NCBI RefSeq assembly: GCF_001266615.1 | Contig: NZ_LGHZ01000021.1 | Coordinates: 62,001-126,000, forward strand | DNA length: 64,000 nucleotides | Source: Kluyvera genomosp. 1 | GTDB lineage: Bacteria > Pseudomonadota > Gammaproteobacteria > Enterobacterales > Enterobacteriaceae | Direction: 5' to 3' | Part shown: in pieces, positions 28,453 through 37,438 of the stretch | How positions within the stretch are numbered: position 1 is the stretch's first letter | Layout of the letters: every line of letters starts with the position of its first letter | Notes under the pieces: model-generated | The model's database searches: none | What the model was told of the DNA's origin: nothing | The model's input: the letters and a program-made list of their open reading frames with translations, nothing else | Position numbers and translations under genes: made by a program

Positions 28453-28466
28453 TGGTCAAAACTCGA
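28450..28466 (-). repeat. Start-codon repeat copy 2
   Basis: An identical 17-bp TCGAGTTTTGACCAATG on the minus strand. The final ATG is the start of the Rrf2-like gene. Confidence 0.85.
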
Positions 28467-28652
28467 TTAGAAGCTTTTTACTGGCTGTTGGTCGGCAGCC
28501 GGGTCGCCTTTCTGGGCCAGGAAGTAGCAGAGTCGGCGGATCCACACTTCGATTAAATTCAATTTCACGGCTTGTTGCCGAGCTGGTCGGGCTGCAAAAC
28601 AACTAAGCTTCACGGCCTGCTGGCGTGCTGGTCTGCGTGCAAAATCAATCAT
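28467..28652 (-). CDS. 61-aa phage protein with an internal duplication
   Basis: First gene after the leftward promoter, with ACAGGAGAAATC before the ATG. RPARQQAVKL occurs twice, at about residues 7-16 and 22-31, from an imperfect ~45-nt tandem duplication. The C-terminal part, WIRRLCYFLAQKGDPAADQQ, ends PVKSF. It is basic and resembles small Ash-type proteins of P4/lambdoid phages by impression only. Function unknown. Confidence 0.6.
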   Translation of the reverse strand: MIDFARRPARQQAVKLSCFAARPARQQAVKLNLIEVWIRRLCYFLAQKGDPAADQQPVKSF

Positions 28653-28798
28653 GATTTCTCCTGTGTGCCTTTAACGTCTGGCTGACGGAACGGTAATGCC
28701 TGCTGCGCGTTGATTCTTGTCATCTCATCCGGTGTTTCGTATGCCGCCGGCAGCTACTTCGTGGGCTTCCTGCCTTGATGACTCGTTGCGACGAAGGA

Positions 28799-28828
28799 AT
28801 TAAAGCACTGATTTATATTTTATGTCAA
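28799..28828 (-). promoter_or_regulatory. Leftward early promoter (pL-like)
   Basis: Minus strand TTGACA (28823-28828), 18-bp spacer, TTTAAT (28799-28804), followed by an untranslated leader of about 145 nt to the 61-aa gene. The 28653-28953 interval holds only this promoter, its leader and the repressor terminator. Confidence 0.8.
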
Positions 28829-28903
28829 TCTTGGATTTATATGATTATAAACTTTTGCTTTAATACGAGAGAGAGGAGGCTGGAGTGGTGTTGTATGATG
28901 GGC

Positions 28904-28930
28904 GTAAAAAAACCGGCTAGGAGCCGGTTT
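28904..28930 (-). terminator. Terminator after the repressor gene
   Basis: Minus-strand AAACCGGCT-CCT-AGCCGGTTT followed by TTTTT, 23 nt beyond the repressor stop. It insulates the leftward promoter from cI transcription. Confidence 0.88.
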
Positions 28931-28953
28931 GCATGTTTTAACGTATTGTTTGG

Positions 28954-29343
28954 CTAATTGTTATCATCAGCCTTCGAGCGACTACGGAGATATCTCTCAA
29001 CATAATCATCGATTTCCTTTAAACGTAACTCAAAGGTATCGATCATTCTTTCCTGCTCAGCCTCAGGCAACTGCCTAAAAAGCCGCAGCATTCTATTCTC
29101 GTTGGGCTTGAGCCCTGAATCTTCTGAGACTTCCTCACCCAACAGCCAAGTAACAGAAACGTTGGCAGCGTCTGCAATTGCTATCGCAGACTTCTTGCTG
29201 ATCACTCCTTTCTTAAACCACCCATTCACTGCTTGGGGCGTGACGCCTGCAATACGAGCCATATCAGCTTTGCTGATTCCCCTTTGGGTAATTTCTTCTA
29301 AACGAGCAACCAGTTGGTTGTTGAGTTCTTCAGTCTTTTTCAT
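28954..29343 (-). CDS. Short CI-type repressor (HTH, no peptidase domain)
   Basis: 129 residues. The N-terminal XRE helix-turn-helix (GISKADMARIAGVTPQAVNG, WFKKGVISKKSAIAIADAAN, VSVTWLLGEE) is followed by a short helical tail (LRLFRQLPEAEQERMIDTFE, LRLKEIDDYVERYL), likely for oligomerisation. There is no S24/LexA-like peptidase, no Ala-Gly cleavage site and no Ser-Lys dyad. It should therefore be insensitive to RecA-promoted self-cleavage and need an antirepressor. It is divergent from the Cro-like gene across a 101-bp operator region. Confidence 0.88.
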   Translation of the reverse strand: MKKTEELNNQLVARLEEITQRGISKADMARIAGVTPQAVNGWFKKGVISKKSAIAIADAANVSVTWLLGEEVSEDSGLKPNENRMLRLFRQLPEAEQERMIDTFELRLKEIDDYVERYLRSRSKADDNN

Positions 29344-29387
29344 ACACCCATTGTAAATGTTTGGTTTATAGTCACAATAAATTTACA

Positions 29388-29406
29388 GTTTGCATAATAT
29401 GCAAAC
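29388..29406. promoter_or_regulatory. Operator palindrome in the cI-cro interval
   Basis: GTTTGCATAATATGCAAAC is a perfect 9+1+9 palindrome. A second inverted pair, TGTAAAT (29352-29358) / ATTTACA (29381-29387), flanks it. The divergent cI and cro promoters must lie here; CATAAT inside the palindrome is a possible rightward -10. Confidence 0.75.
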
Positions 29407-29444
29407 CTATGCTTTATTATGCCTAACTTAACTAGGAGATAGAC

Positions 29445-29660
29445 ATGACTGCCCTTGATAACGCAATTCGAGCTGCTGGCTCAGCCAATAAACTTGCTTC
29501 CACGATTGGTGTAAGTGGGATGGCTGTGAGTCAGTGGAAAGCAAAAGGCACAGTCCCTTCATCACGGGTTCTCCAGGTGTTTAACGCTACCGGGATTACA
29601 CCCCATGAATTGCGGCCTGATTTATACCCAAACCCGACAGATGGGATTCCGAAGGAGTGA
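29445..29660 (+). CDS. Cro-like YdaS-family repressor
   Basis: 71 residues with an HTH of the YdaS/Cro type: DNAIRAAGSANKLASTIGVS, GMAVSQWKAKGTVPSSRVLQ, VFNATGITPHELRPDLYP. An ACTAGGAGATAG Shine-Dalgarno lies just before the ATG. It is the first gene of the rightward transcript and divergent from the repressor, the classic Cro position. YdaS homologues were once labelled antitoxins, but in this setting they act as Cro. Confidence 0.85.
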   Translation: MTALDNAIRAAGSANKLASTIGVSGMAVSQWKAKGTVPSSRVLQVFNATGITPHELRPDLYPNPTDGIPKE

Positions 29661-29662
29661 TT

Positions 29663-30217
29663 ATGCAAACCATCTCTTCTCAAAATCATACCGCAGTGAA
29701 AGGTATGCAACTGAAAACAAAAAATCAGTATTCGCCACGTCGCCGCGATGGCATGCAGTGCCAGAAAATTTATGCGGCAGTGCAGGAATGGGAATCCACG
29801 ATTCCTGGCAAAGCACAGGATGTGGTGGCGCAGCTGGTGGCCGAACGGTGGGAAAAACAAAACGGTCGCGGCATCAGTGTTAACAAGCAAAACCTGTACC
29901 GCTATCTGAAGAACGAAAACGGTTCTGAGAAATACACCGGATATGTCATCCAGCTTTCCACGGCGATTGCTGATGCGATGCCGATTGAAGTAGCCCGTAA
30001 GTACGGTTTAAAGCGCGGGTTAACGGAAACAGAGCTGGTGGCCAGTGCGATCAAAGAGTGTAGCGATGCTCACCAGGCGAAGTTGTTAGGCGCTCCGGTT
30101 AAGAAGCTTGAACGCGAGATAAGAGAGGCTGCAATCGCATTGTTTAACCTGCTTCCAGCAGATCTGGCGGGACCACTACTGGCGAGCGTAGCCGCCGTAG
30201 CGCCACAGTGTTTTTAA
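29663..30217 (+). CDS. YdaT-like phage regulator (CII position)
   Basis: 184 residues. Basic N-terminus ([20 protein letters not shown]), then [20 protein letters not shown] and a helical C-terminus ([37 protein letters not shown]) that I associate with the YdaT family of Rac-type prophages. The ATG at 29663 has GAAGGA at 6 nt; the GTG at 29657 overlaps the cro stop. YdaT proteins act in the CII position and affect division and growth when expressed. No nuclease motif seen. Confidence 0.7.
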   Translation: MQTISSQNHTAVKGMQLKTKNQYSPRRRDGMQCQKIYAAVQEWESTIPGKAQDVVAQLVAERWEKQNGRGISVNKQNLYRYLKNENGSEKYTGYVIQLSTAIADAMPIEVARKYGLKRGLTETELVASAIKECSDAHQAKLLGAPVKKLEREIREAAIALFNLLPADLAGPLLASVAAVAPQCF

Positions 30218-30234
30218 TCGAGTTTTGACCAATG
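30218..30234 (+). repeat. Start-codon repeat copy 3
   Basis: TCGAGTTTTGACCAATG, identical to copies 1 and 2. The ATG starts an 11-aa leader frame before the replication gene. Confidence 0.85.
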
Positions 30235-30267
30235 AGTACCGTAAAGAATCGAGAGGAGGCCGCATGA
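30232..30267 (+). CDS. 11-aa leader peptide before the replication gene
   Basis: [11 protein letters not shown] ends at a TGA overlapping the next ATG (ATGA at 30264-30267). The replication gene's GAGAGGAGG lies inside this frame, so translation of the leader should influence re-initiation. Supported by the repeat-borne ATG and the overlap geometry. Confidence 0.5.
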   Translation: MSTVKNREEAA

Positions 30268-31280
30268 GCATTGACGCAATGCGATGGGCCAAAAAGGTGA
30301 AGACCGGGAAATCATCTGCAAAGGCGGTATTAACCTGGCTTGCAGATATGTGTGGGGCGGATCTTTGTGCTTTCCCATCCATTCCAGCGCTAGCCGAAGC
30401 AACTGAACTGGATAAGAAAACCGTTCAGTCCAGCCTGCAATATTTAGTGTCCGTTGGGCTGATTCAGGATACCGGTGAACGTCGGGGCAGGACAAAACAA
30501 ATTCCTGTGTACCGTCTCCTTGGTGTGGAAGAAAGCATTGGAGATTTAGAACACACCCGAAAACGGGAACATTACCAAAATCGGGATCGTTTAAATGCAC
30601 CCGAAAACGGGGTTGTTACACCATCAAACGATACCGAAAACGGTTGTGTTTCCGGTATGAAAAACAGCCAAACGATCCCGTTTTTTCCGTCAAACGATCC
30701 CAAAAACGGGATCCGGAATCTACCAAAGGAACCTAAAGATCTAAACCCCATACATAGAGGAATGGTCGGACCAGATACCCCGACTTATCCTGGACAGCCC
30801 GGAATTGCGTTTGGTGGTAGCCAGTCGTTTGGAAAATTCCAAATGTACCAGGGCTGGAAACCTTCCGGCGATTTCCAGCGGCAAGCGGTGCTTTGGGGGA
30901 TGCCTGTTAAGCAAGGGCTAAACCTTCCGGCGGAGCTGAGTAGTTTCATTGCCTACTGGCAGGCTGAGGGGAAAGTTTTTCATCAAGTTCAGTGGGAGCA
31001 GAAGTTAGCCCGGCACCTAAACAGGGCAGTAGCCCAGTCAAAACCAGCACAAGGGGAAACAGGTTATGTGGGAACGCGAACTGAACCAGCAGCATCCAGA
31101 GCTGTTCAACAGATACGAGCAGCCCGTGAACAACGGCAACGCGCTGCAGAACACTCAGGCGAGCGAAACGGCCTGGCGTCTGTGGGAAGTCATGGGCGAG
31201 ATATTTTCGAATCGCTGGATTCAGAAGAACGGGGAAGAACCGTCAGAACTCTGGATGGCCCAAATTGGAACGATGAGTGA
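30264..31280 (+). CDS. DnaT-like replication initiation protein (O analogue)
   Basis: 338 residues. N-terminal winged-helix domain ([60 protein letters not shown]), an Asn/Gly-rich middle encoded by origin-like repeats, then a DnaT domain ([48 protein letters not shown]) that binds ssDNA and the primosome. It starts at 30264 with GGAGG; the longer frame from TTG 30225 runs over the repeat. The last 72 codons overlap the P-like gene in another frame. It probably binds the iterons it encodes, as lambda O does. Confidence 0.85.
   Translation: MSIDAMRWAKKVKTGKSSAKAVLTWLADMCGADLCAFPSIPALAEATELDKKTVQSSLQYLVSVGLIQDTGERRGRTKQIPVYRLLGVEESIGDLEHTRKREHYQNRDRLNAPENGVVTPSNDTENGCVSGMKNSQTIPFFPSNDPKNGIRNLPKEPKDLNPIHRGMVGPDTPTYPGQPGIAFGGSQSFGKFQMYQGWKPSGDFQRQAVLWGMPVKQGLNLPAELSSFIAYWQAEGKVFHQVQWEQKLARHLNRAVAQSKPAQGETGYVGTRTEPAASRAVQQIRAAREQRQRAAEHSGERNGLASVGSHGRDIFESLDSEERGRTVRTLDGPNWNDE
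30556..30710 (+). other. Candidate prophage replication origin inside the DnaT-like gene
   Basis: Two interleaved repeat families. CCCGAAAACGGG occurs at 30556-30567 and 30600-30611, with variants at 30634-30643 (CCGAAAACGG) and 30699-30710 (CCCAAAAACGGG). AAACGATCCC-type units occur at about 30626, 30670 and 30692, and inverted at 30581-30592. Iterons within the initiator gene are the lambda oriλ arrangement. Confidence 0.65.
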
Positions 31281-31737
31281 AGCCCAGATTGCGCTGGTGT
31301 GTAGCCAGTGCATGGAGCGGTGTGCTTTGGGTCACACATGGCCGCCAGATCTTGCCGAGTTTGCTTCGTTGGTTTCTTCCAGCGGCGCCAACCCATTCAA
31401 TCTGACCTCTGACGCCGTTCTTACAGAGTACAGACTCTGGCGAAACGAATCATACCGTTATTCGGGAAGCGACAAATACCCGTGGAAACAGGATGTGCTC
31501 TATCACATCTGCATTGAAATGCGCAGAACCGGAGTGGAAAGAAGCCTGACAGAAGGAGAACTAAAAAAGCTGGCAGATAAGTTACTGACGAAGTGGACGA
31601 AGCATCTGGCTAACGGCTTTTCAATCCCGCCGATACGCCGCCAGTTAGCTGCGCCAAGTCACCCTTCGGGGCCAACGCCAGCGCAAATTCTGATGGACGA
31701 GTACAAGCGTCGCAAAGCGGCAGGTTTAACCAAGTAA
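31066..31737 (+). CDS. Lambda P-like helicase-loader replication protein
   Basis: 223 residues of the phage replication protein P family: [55 protein letters not shown], and a basic C-terminus. It recruits DnaB to the initiator at the origin. The ATG at 31066 has AAGGGG upstream and overlaps the DnaT-like gene by 215 nt in a different frame. Both frames keep family-typical sequence through the overlap, so I read it as real, not a frameshift. Confidence 0.82.
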   Translation: MWERELNQQHPELFNRYEQPVNNGNALQNTQASETAWRLWEVMGEIFSNRWIQKNGEEPSELWMAQIGTMSEAQIALVCSQCMERCALGHTWPPDLAEFASLVSSSGANPFNLTSDAVLTEYRLWRNESYRYSGSDKYPWKQDVLYHICIEMRRTGVERSLTEGELKKLADKLLTKWTKHLANGFSIPPIRRQLAAPSHPSGPTPAQILMDEYKRRKAAGLTK

Positions 31738-31738
31738 G

Positions 31739-31754
31739 CGAGTTTTGACCAATG
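31739..31754 (+). repeat. Start-codon repeat copy 4
   Basis: CGAGTTTTGACCAATG (first base differs from the other copies). It ends on the ATG of the PerC-like gene. Confidence 0.85.
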
Positions 31755-32192
31755 ACCAAAAAGACTAAAGACCGAGTAACTCAGGCGCGGCTGGTGCTCG
31801 CAGTTGTGGACAGAACGCCGGAATGTGTTCTGCAGGATATTTGCGAAGCGCTGGATCTTACGTCAAGCCGCGCGGGAAACCATCTGCGCCAGTTGTACTA
31901 CGCGGGAAAGCTAGGCCGGATTAACAACGGTACTCAGTACGTTTACCGGGTGCGCGCCGGCGTTGAGATCCCCGATGTTGAATTGCCAGATATGGCGCCG
32001 CGCTGTGCACCAGAAAACCTGCTGGAAGTTCAGGAGGCGATGGCAAAGGCCAAAGCGCTTGAGAGCAAAGGGCTATGGCGGAGAGCTGCAACAGCTTACA
32101 CTTTGATTATGGGGATGGCTAGAACATCAAATGAACTCTGGAGCATTGCCCGGTTGCGTACCCGATGCCTTAGGAATGTTCAAAGACATTAA
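31752..32192 (+). CDS. PerC-like transcriptional regulator
   Basis: 146 residues. An N-terminal winged-helix (TPECVLQDICEALDLTSSRA, GNHLRQLYYAGKLGRINNGT) is joined to a C-terminal PerC-type motif (AKALESKGLWRRAATAYTLI, IARLRTRCLRNVQ). PerC/Pch proteins in E. coli prophages activate virulence genes of the host. Its ATG ends the fourth copy of the start repeat. It is the last gene before the autotransporter, so a regulatory link is possible but unproven. Confidence 0.78.
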   Translation: MTKKTKDRVTQARLVLAVVDRTPECVLQDICEALDLTSSRAGNHLRQLYYAGKLGRINNGTQYVYRVRAGVEIPDVELPDMAPRCAPENLLEVQEAMAKAKALESKGLWRRAATAYTLIMGMARTSNELWSIARLRTRCLRNVQRH

Positions 32193-33006
32193 CTCCTTCT
32201 CAATACGACGAAGATAATTATGATTTAAATTCTGCTTCAAGTTTGCGCATATCTGGTATGTGAGGAGTTGTATATTCTCACTTCACTGTGTAGTGGTTCG
32301 TCTGATTGAAGCAACGCAGAGGGCTACTGCACATTACTAATGAAGTGTTTAATTTATTATTCTCAACACAATAAGTGCTATTAATTCTTTTACCCTGATA
32401 GCAGCTATATATATTTTGATTTTTTGTTTGATAGATTTGAGTGATGATTGTAATGTAATTAATTATCTGTAATTGCGTTGCTGTTGTATTTATTTTGTTT
32501 ATTATTTGTTTCAATTGTGGTGTTTTCGGTGTTTTTTAACATTAAGTTAGCAATAGTTTCTGCGCGGTATGGTTCATTTGTATTACAAAATATTGGCTGG
32601 GGCTAATAGGACAATTACTAAACTATAAATTTAATTCTAGGGGGGAGAGGGGGAAGCTATTAGCAAAAATCCTTACAATTAAGAGTGTTAAAAATTAAAT
32701 AATTATTAGTGTGCTAATTACATTGTTGGCAACATAGGATAATTCCTACTAATGATTTGTAATATTTTGAAATATATATAGGCAGTGATCTGATTATCAG
32801 ATAAGCCAAAAAAATTTAAAATTGATTTGTATCATGAATGATATTTTTTCTCACATATGCTGTAGATGCTAATCCGCATCCAGTTAGTATTCATATCGGA
32901 TACGTAAAAAAACATAGGGGCAACGTCATTAGCAATGCTTAGCCTGCGAGGACTCGTGCTATAGGCTAGACTTGCTAATCGGGCACCACAATCAGGATTA
33001 AAATCA
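32193..33006. other. AT-rich 814-bp intergenic region upstream of the autotransporter
   Basis: No convincing gene; the only long frame (minus strand, 32278-32514) is low-complexity Ile/Thr/Asn-rich. The stretch is very AT-rich with many A/T runs, the kind of DNA that H-NS silences. It would hold the autotransporter promoter. It ends in the structured leader at 32928-32979. Confidence 0.7.
32928..32979 (+). promoter_or_regulatory. Nested hairpin in the autotransporter leader
   Basis: ATTAGCAA (32928-32935) pairs with TTGCTAAT (32972-32979), TAGCCT (32940-32945) pairs with AGGCTA (32963-32968), and CGAG-GA-CTCG lies in the apex. It sits 27 bp upstream of the start codon. Confidence 0.55.
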
Positions 33007-36000
33007 ATGAATCACGTCTATAATGTTGTCTGGAACCATTCTCTTTTGATATGGACCGTCGTATCCGAACTGGGTAAAGGGAAAACAAAATCCTCAACAC
33101 CAAAAGCGAACTCAAAATCTACTAGAAATGCTTCTCTGGTTGCATCGGCATTACTTATCGTGAGCGGTAATGTGTACGCATATGACGTTAATGGATACAC
33201 TGATTTTAATTCTTCGACATCGATTTCTGATGGCTTACAGTGGAATGGTACTGCAACAGTCCAGGTCGATCAGGGGGCTAATGTTACTGTTTCCAATGCG
33301 TCAGGCAGCTCAACATTGGATATGAATCCTGCTGGCGGCGGAAATACCTCTTTATGGATTCATGGGGGGACCCTAACCGCTAGTAATAATGGTAGCTTGC
33401 TCATGGGGACCAACAGCTTATTGCAGGTAGGTGGCGCCAAAGTTGGTGGGTTGACAAGCGAGCAATCTGGAGGTTTTGGGGGAACATTAACCGTTGGCGA
33501 GTTAAAAACCGCGACTGGAGCAACTGATGCCACAATCTGGATGTTTGGCTCCTCTTCCTCTACAGCTAAGTTAAATGCAGACAGCATTGATTTGGAGGCT
33601 GATAAAAATGATCTCTTCATTGACCGGGCTAGCGACACAGAGCTAGGATCTGACATTAATGTCACCAATGATATGACGATAATTAATAAGACCGGAGGCA
33701 GCTTCCTGTTAGCTGGTGGATCGAACATTAATGTTGGTGGAAACCTGTATCTTGATACAACGAATGGTTCATTTCTTGTTAGCAATGATAGTAGTACCAG
33801 GGGAATCAATGTCGGCGGTGATTTAACATTGATAAACAATGTTCAACTTTCTTCAGACATAAACTCAGTAAGTACAGAGGCTGGGATATACTCTGCTGTT
33901 GTAAATGTCGATGGTGATATTAATTTAGTAGGCAAGAATGTTGGTAGTACTGGTCTACAGATCATTAATGGAACTGGCACTGGAATAACCAGTCTTGGTG
34001 ACTTCAATATATCTTCAACAGTGAGTGGAAACACTACAGATGTGATTTTTGGTCACGCTGCAAAAGTGACAAGTTACCAGGATATTACACTTAACAGTGT
34101 AGTTGGTGGTGCAACAAATCTTTACATCGGTGATTCTAAGTACGGAGCTCCTACCGATATTTCAGCGAAAAGCATTGATATGACAGGGGGGGGTAATAAT
34201 AAAGTTATATTTAACAATAATATAAACACTCCAGCTGGTACCGGCTATTTATTTGATGTCGCGATTAACGGTAATGGATCTATTGAGCAGCAGTCTGGCC
34301 ATACGACCCTAAGTGCGGCTTCCAACTTCAATGGGGGGACGGTCATCAGCGGCGGTTTGCTTTCCATTGCCAACAGTCAGGCTCTGGGTAGTGCCGGGGT
34401 CGCCATTAACACTGCAAATAATGATGATACAAAAGGGCTTGATATTGCCTACACAGATGGTGCGTCGTTCGGGAATCAGTTATCAGGTTCGGGATATACG
34501 ACAGTATCTGGGATTGCGCGTATTGTTGGCTCTAACCAGGCTTATGCGGGTAACTGGAATATCACCGGTACTGCGATGACTGATAAGAACGTGTCTTCAA
34601 CCCTCACTAATTTTGGTACCGGTGAAATCCAAATAGCTGATAGTGGTACCCTTATAGCAGAAACCGCGGGTGCGTTTGATTTCGTTAACCAGTTAGTCGG
34701 GAATGGCACTCTCATTGCTGACAATAACAATGCCGAGTTTAATTTTACCGCGGGTGCTGGCAATCAATTTGCTGGGGATGTTGTTTTAAAAAACAATACT
34801 TTCGATCTGGAAAACATCAATACCACAGCACTGACTAATGCTACTTTGCATGTCGGTACTGGAAATGCAACTACGGTAGGTATTGGGACCCAGAATATCG
34901 GGGGACTGGCCTTTAATGGCGGCAAACTCATTTTTGGCGATGTTAATCCGGGTGACACTACCAGTGATCGTTATATCGAAACCAGCAAGGAACTTAATTT
35001 GACTGGTACCGGTCAAGTCCAGATCAATGATGGCGCACCTTTTGAAAACCTCCCTCAAACGCCGAATACTGCCTTACCTTTGCTACAGCAAGATAGTGCC
35101 GGAGTCATGGTTAAATTGGCTGGGGCCAGTGGCACAGTAACTGGTGATGGCGGAAATCTTTCTTTCATCGATCAGAACGGCAATGTTATTTCCGAGAAGA
35201 CATTCTCAAGCATTACTCAAAATGGCGAAACAGTTGCAATAGGAACCTATGACTATCGCCTTACTAGTGGTGATAATGCTGATGGCCTCTATGTTAACTA
35301 TGGATTAACTGAGGTTGAATTATTGGCGCAAGGTAGTAACGCTTTGACGCTGAATGCTGAAGGTAATACCGGAAATGCTGCAGATTTAAGTGCGAAAGTC
35401 ACCGGAACCGGCGATTTACGTATTGATTCCGATACTGCGGTTAGCTTGTCCAACAGTGATAACAGCTACAGTGGCCTGACTGATGTGGTCGCAGGTACAC
35501 TGAAAATGGGTAATAACAACGTTCTGGGTAAGACCCGGTTACTGAATATTCGCAGCGGCAGTCAATTTGATATGAACGGCTACGCTCAGACATTACAGAA
35601 TATTCAGACAGAAGCTGGAAGTTTACTGGACTTTAACCAGGGTAGTTTGACTGTAAGCAATGGGACAATTGCTGGTGACATGACTGGCGCAGGTAACCTG
35701 ACCGTTACTGGTGGCATCGTCACGGTTAGCGGCAGCGGCGCTGGAATGACTGCTAAAACAACGATTGCTTCCGATGGCACAATCAATATGTTGTCTACCG
35801 ATGCACTCGGTAGCGGTGATGTGGATAACCAGGGATTACTTGTGCTTGGGGAAAATGCCACAGGTACCACACCTACCGGTTACCAAATCGGTTCTTTGAG
35901 CAATAGCGGCACGGTTATGATTGGTCATAATGATGATGCAGGTAATGCAGTTGCGGGGACTACACTGACCGTCAACGGTAATTATGCTGGAGATAATGGG

Positions 36001-37284
36001 CACCTGCTATTTAATACTGTGTTAGGGAATGATAGCTCGGTCACCGACAAACTGGTGGTCACTGGTGATACGTCAGGCGATACTTCCGTTAGCGTAACAA
36101 ATGCTGGAGGTACTGGTGACAGCACGTTGAACGGTATTGAACTTATTAGTGTTGGTGGCCAATCTGACGGTACCTTCACTCAGGCTGGTCGAATTGTTGC
36201 TGGTGCATATGACTATTCTTTGGTTCGTGGTACGGGCGATAATAGTAATAACTGGTATTTAACCAGCAGTCTGACACCGGTTGATCCACCGGATGAGCAT
36301 GTGAATCGCCCGGAGGCAGGTAGTTATATTGCCAACATGGCAGCAGCTAATACCTTGTTCAACACTCGCCTACATGACCGCTTGGGTGAAACACAGTACG
36401 TTGATGCCCTGACTGGTGAGAAGAAAGTCACCAGCCTATGGCTACGTCAGGTTGGTAACCATAATAGTTGGCGTGATGGTAGTGGCCAGTTGAAAACACA
36501 GAGCAACAGCTATGTCGCGCAACTGGGAGGGGATGTTGCACAGTGGTCCACAGACGGTCTGAACAGAGGGCACATTGGCCTGATGGCAGGTTACGGTAAT
36601 AACCACAACACGACCCGTTCTTCAGTTACGGATTACAATTCAAAGGGCTCACTTAACGGTTACAGTGTTGGTACTTACGGCACCTGGTTTGCAAACGATG
36701 CGGATAAAGCTGGGTTGTATGTAGACAGTTGGTTGCAGTATAGCTGGTTTAACAACCAGGTTAATGGACAACAACTTGCCAGCGAGAGTTACAAATCAAA
36801 AGGTCTAACGGCTTCTGTTGAGACGGGTTATACCATCAAGATGGGCGAATTTGCTGGTAGTCAAGGTTCGCTTAATGAATGGTTTATCCAGCCACAAGCT
36901 CAGGCAATCTGGATGGGCGTGAAGGCGGATGATCATCGTGAAGAGAATGGTACACGTGTCAGCAGTGATGGAGACGGTAACGTTCAGACCCGTCTTGGCA
37001 TGCGGGCCTATCTGAAAAGCCACCATGCCATGGATGAAGGCAAAGGTCGTACTTTTGAGCCGTTCATAGAAGCGAACTGGTTGCATAACACTCGTACTTA
37101 TAGCACGACTATGGATGGTGATCGCATTTCCCAGGCCGGAGCTCGCAATATTGGTGAAGTTAAAGTGGGTGTTGAAGGGCAGGTTAACTCTCGCGTGAAT
37201 CTATGGGGGAATATTGGTACTCAGGTTGGTGATAAAGGGTACAGTGATTCTAGCGCTATGGTGGGGATCAAATATAACTTCTGA
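33007..37284 (+). CDS. Type V autotransporter adhesin-like protein (moron)
   Basis: 1425 residues. It has an extended signal peptide (MNHVYNVVWNHSLLIWTVVS, LVASALLIVSGNVYAYDVNG), then a long Gly/Asn/Thr/Ser-rich passenger of beta-helical repeats (about 55-1150), including autotransporter-associated strand repeats (GGTVISGGLLSIANSQALGS and SGLTDVVAGTLKMGNNNVLG). The C-terminal ~265 residues are an autotransporter barrel ending MVGIKYNF with the terminal Phe. I see no cysteine in the passenger and no protease motif. It is a cargo gene between replication and Q, with its own AT-rich promoter region and terminator, and probably alters the surface of the lysogen. Confidence 0.92.
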   Translation: MNHVYNVVWNHSLLIWTVVSELGKGKTKSSTPKANSKSTRNASLVASALLIVSGNVYAYDVNGYTDFNSSTSISDGLQWNGTATVQVDQGANVTVSNASGSSTLDMNPAGGGNTSLWIHGGTLTASNNGSLLMGTNSLLQVGGAKVGGLTSEQSGGFGGTLTVGELKTATGATDATIWMFGSSSSTAKLNADSIDLEADKNDLFIDRASDTELGSDINVTNDMTIINKTGGSFLLAGGSNINVGGNLYLDTTNGSFLVSNDSSTRGINVGGDLTLINNVQLSSDINSVSTEAGIYSAVVNVDGDINLVGKNVGSTGLQIINGTGTGITSLGDFNISSTVSGNTTDVIFGHAAKVTSYQDITLNSVVGGATNLYIGDSKYGAPTDISAKSIDMTGGGNNKVIFNNNINTPAGTGYLFDVAINGNGSIEQQSGHTTLSAASNFNGGTVISGGLLSIANSQALGSAGVAINTANNDDTKGLDIAYTDGASFGNQLSGSGYTTVSGIARIVGSNQAYAGNWNITGTAMTDKNVSSTLTNFGTGEIQIADSGTLIAETAGAFDFVNQLVGNGTLIADNNNAEFNFTAGAGNQFAGDVVLKNNTFDLENINTTALTNATLHVGTGNATTVGIGTQNIGGLAFNGGKLIFGDVNPGDTTSDRYIETSKELNLTGTGQVQINDGAPFENLPQTPNTALPLLQQDSAGVMVKLAGASGTVTGDGGNLSFIDQNGNVISEKTFSSITQNGETVAIGTYDYRLTSGDNADGLYVNYGLTEVELLAQGSNALTLNAEGNTGNAADLSAKVTGTGDLRIDSDTAVSLSNSDNSYSGLTDVVAGTLKMGNNNVLGKTRLLNIRSGSQFDMNGYAQTLQNIQTEAGSLLDFNQGSLTVSNGTIAGDMTGAGNLTVTGGIVTVSGSGAGMTAKTTIASDGTINMLSTDALGSGDVDNQGLLVLGENATGTTPTGYQIGSLSNSGTVMIGHNDDAGNAVAGTTLTVNGNYAGDNGHLLFNTVLGNDSSVTDKLVVTGDTSGDTSVSVTNAGGTGDSTLNGIELISVGGQSDGTFTQAGRIVAGAYDYSLVRGTGDNSNNWYLTSSLTPVDPPDEHVNRPEAGSYIANMAAANTLFNTRLHDRLGETQYVDALTGEKKVTSLWLRQVGNHNSWRDGSGQLKTQSNSYVAQLGGDVAQWSTDGLNRGHIGLMAGYGNNHNTTRSSVTDYNSKGSLNGYSVGTYGTWFANDADKAGLYVDSWLQYSWFNNQVNGQQLASESYKSKGLTASVETGYTIKMGEFAGSQGSLNEWFIQPQAQAIWMGVKADDHREENGTRVSSDGDGNVQTRLGMRAYLKSHHAMDEGKGRTFEPFIEANWLHNTRTYSTTMDGDRISQAGARNIGEVKVGVEGQVNSRVNLWGNIGTQVGDKGYSDSSAMVGIKYNF

Positions 37285-37353
37285 TGCTATAGAGGTCGGG
37301 GATACACTCTGGTCTCTAACCTCCATAATCATTTCAATTTAGTTAATTATTCA

Positions 37354-37376
37354 AACCCGCTTCGGCGGGTTTTTTA
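37354..37376 (+). terminator. Terminator after the autotransporter
   Basis: AACCCGC-TTCG-GCGGGTT with a UUCG tetraloop, followed by TTTTTATTT. Confidence 0.92.
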
Positions 37377-37438
37377 TTTCTTATACAAAACCCAATGGAA
37401 ACATAGATGTATCATTGGCAAAAAATGCCTTCATGGGA

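Noticed and set aside
29663..30217. Calling cro/ydaT-like genes a toxin-antitoxin pair
   Set aside because: They occupy Cro and CII positions next to a CI-type repressor and operator, so a lysis-lysogeny role explains them better.
31066..31280. Possible frameshift joining the DnaT-like and P-like genes
   Set aside because: Both frames keep family-typical sequence through the overlap and each has its own start signals, so a natural overlap fits better than a sequencing error.
32278..32514. 78-codon minus-strand frame in the AT-rich gap
   Set aside because: Low-complexity Ile/Thr/Asn/Gln sequence, no Shine-Dalgarno and no family pattern; expected by chance in AT-rich DNA.
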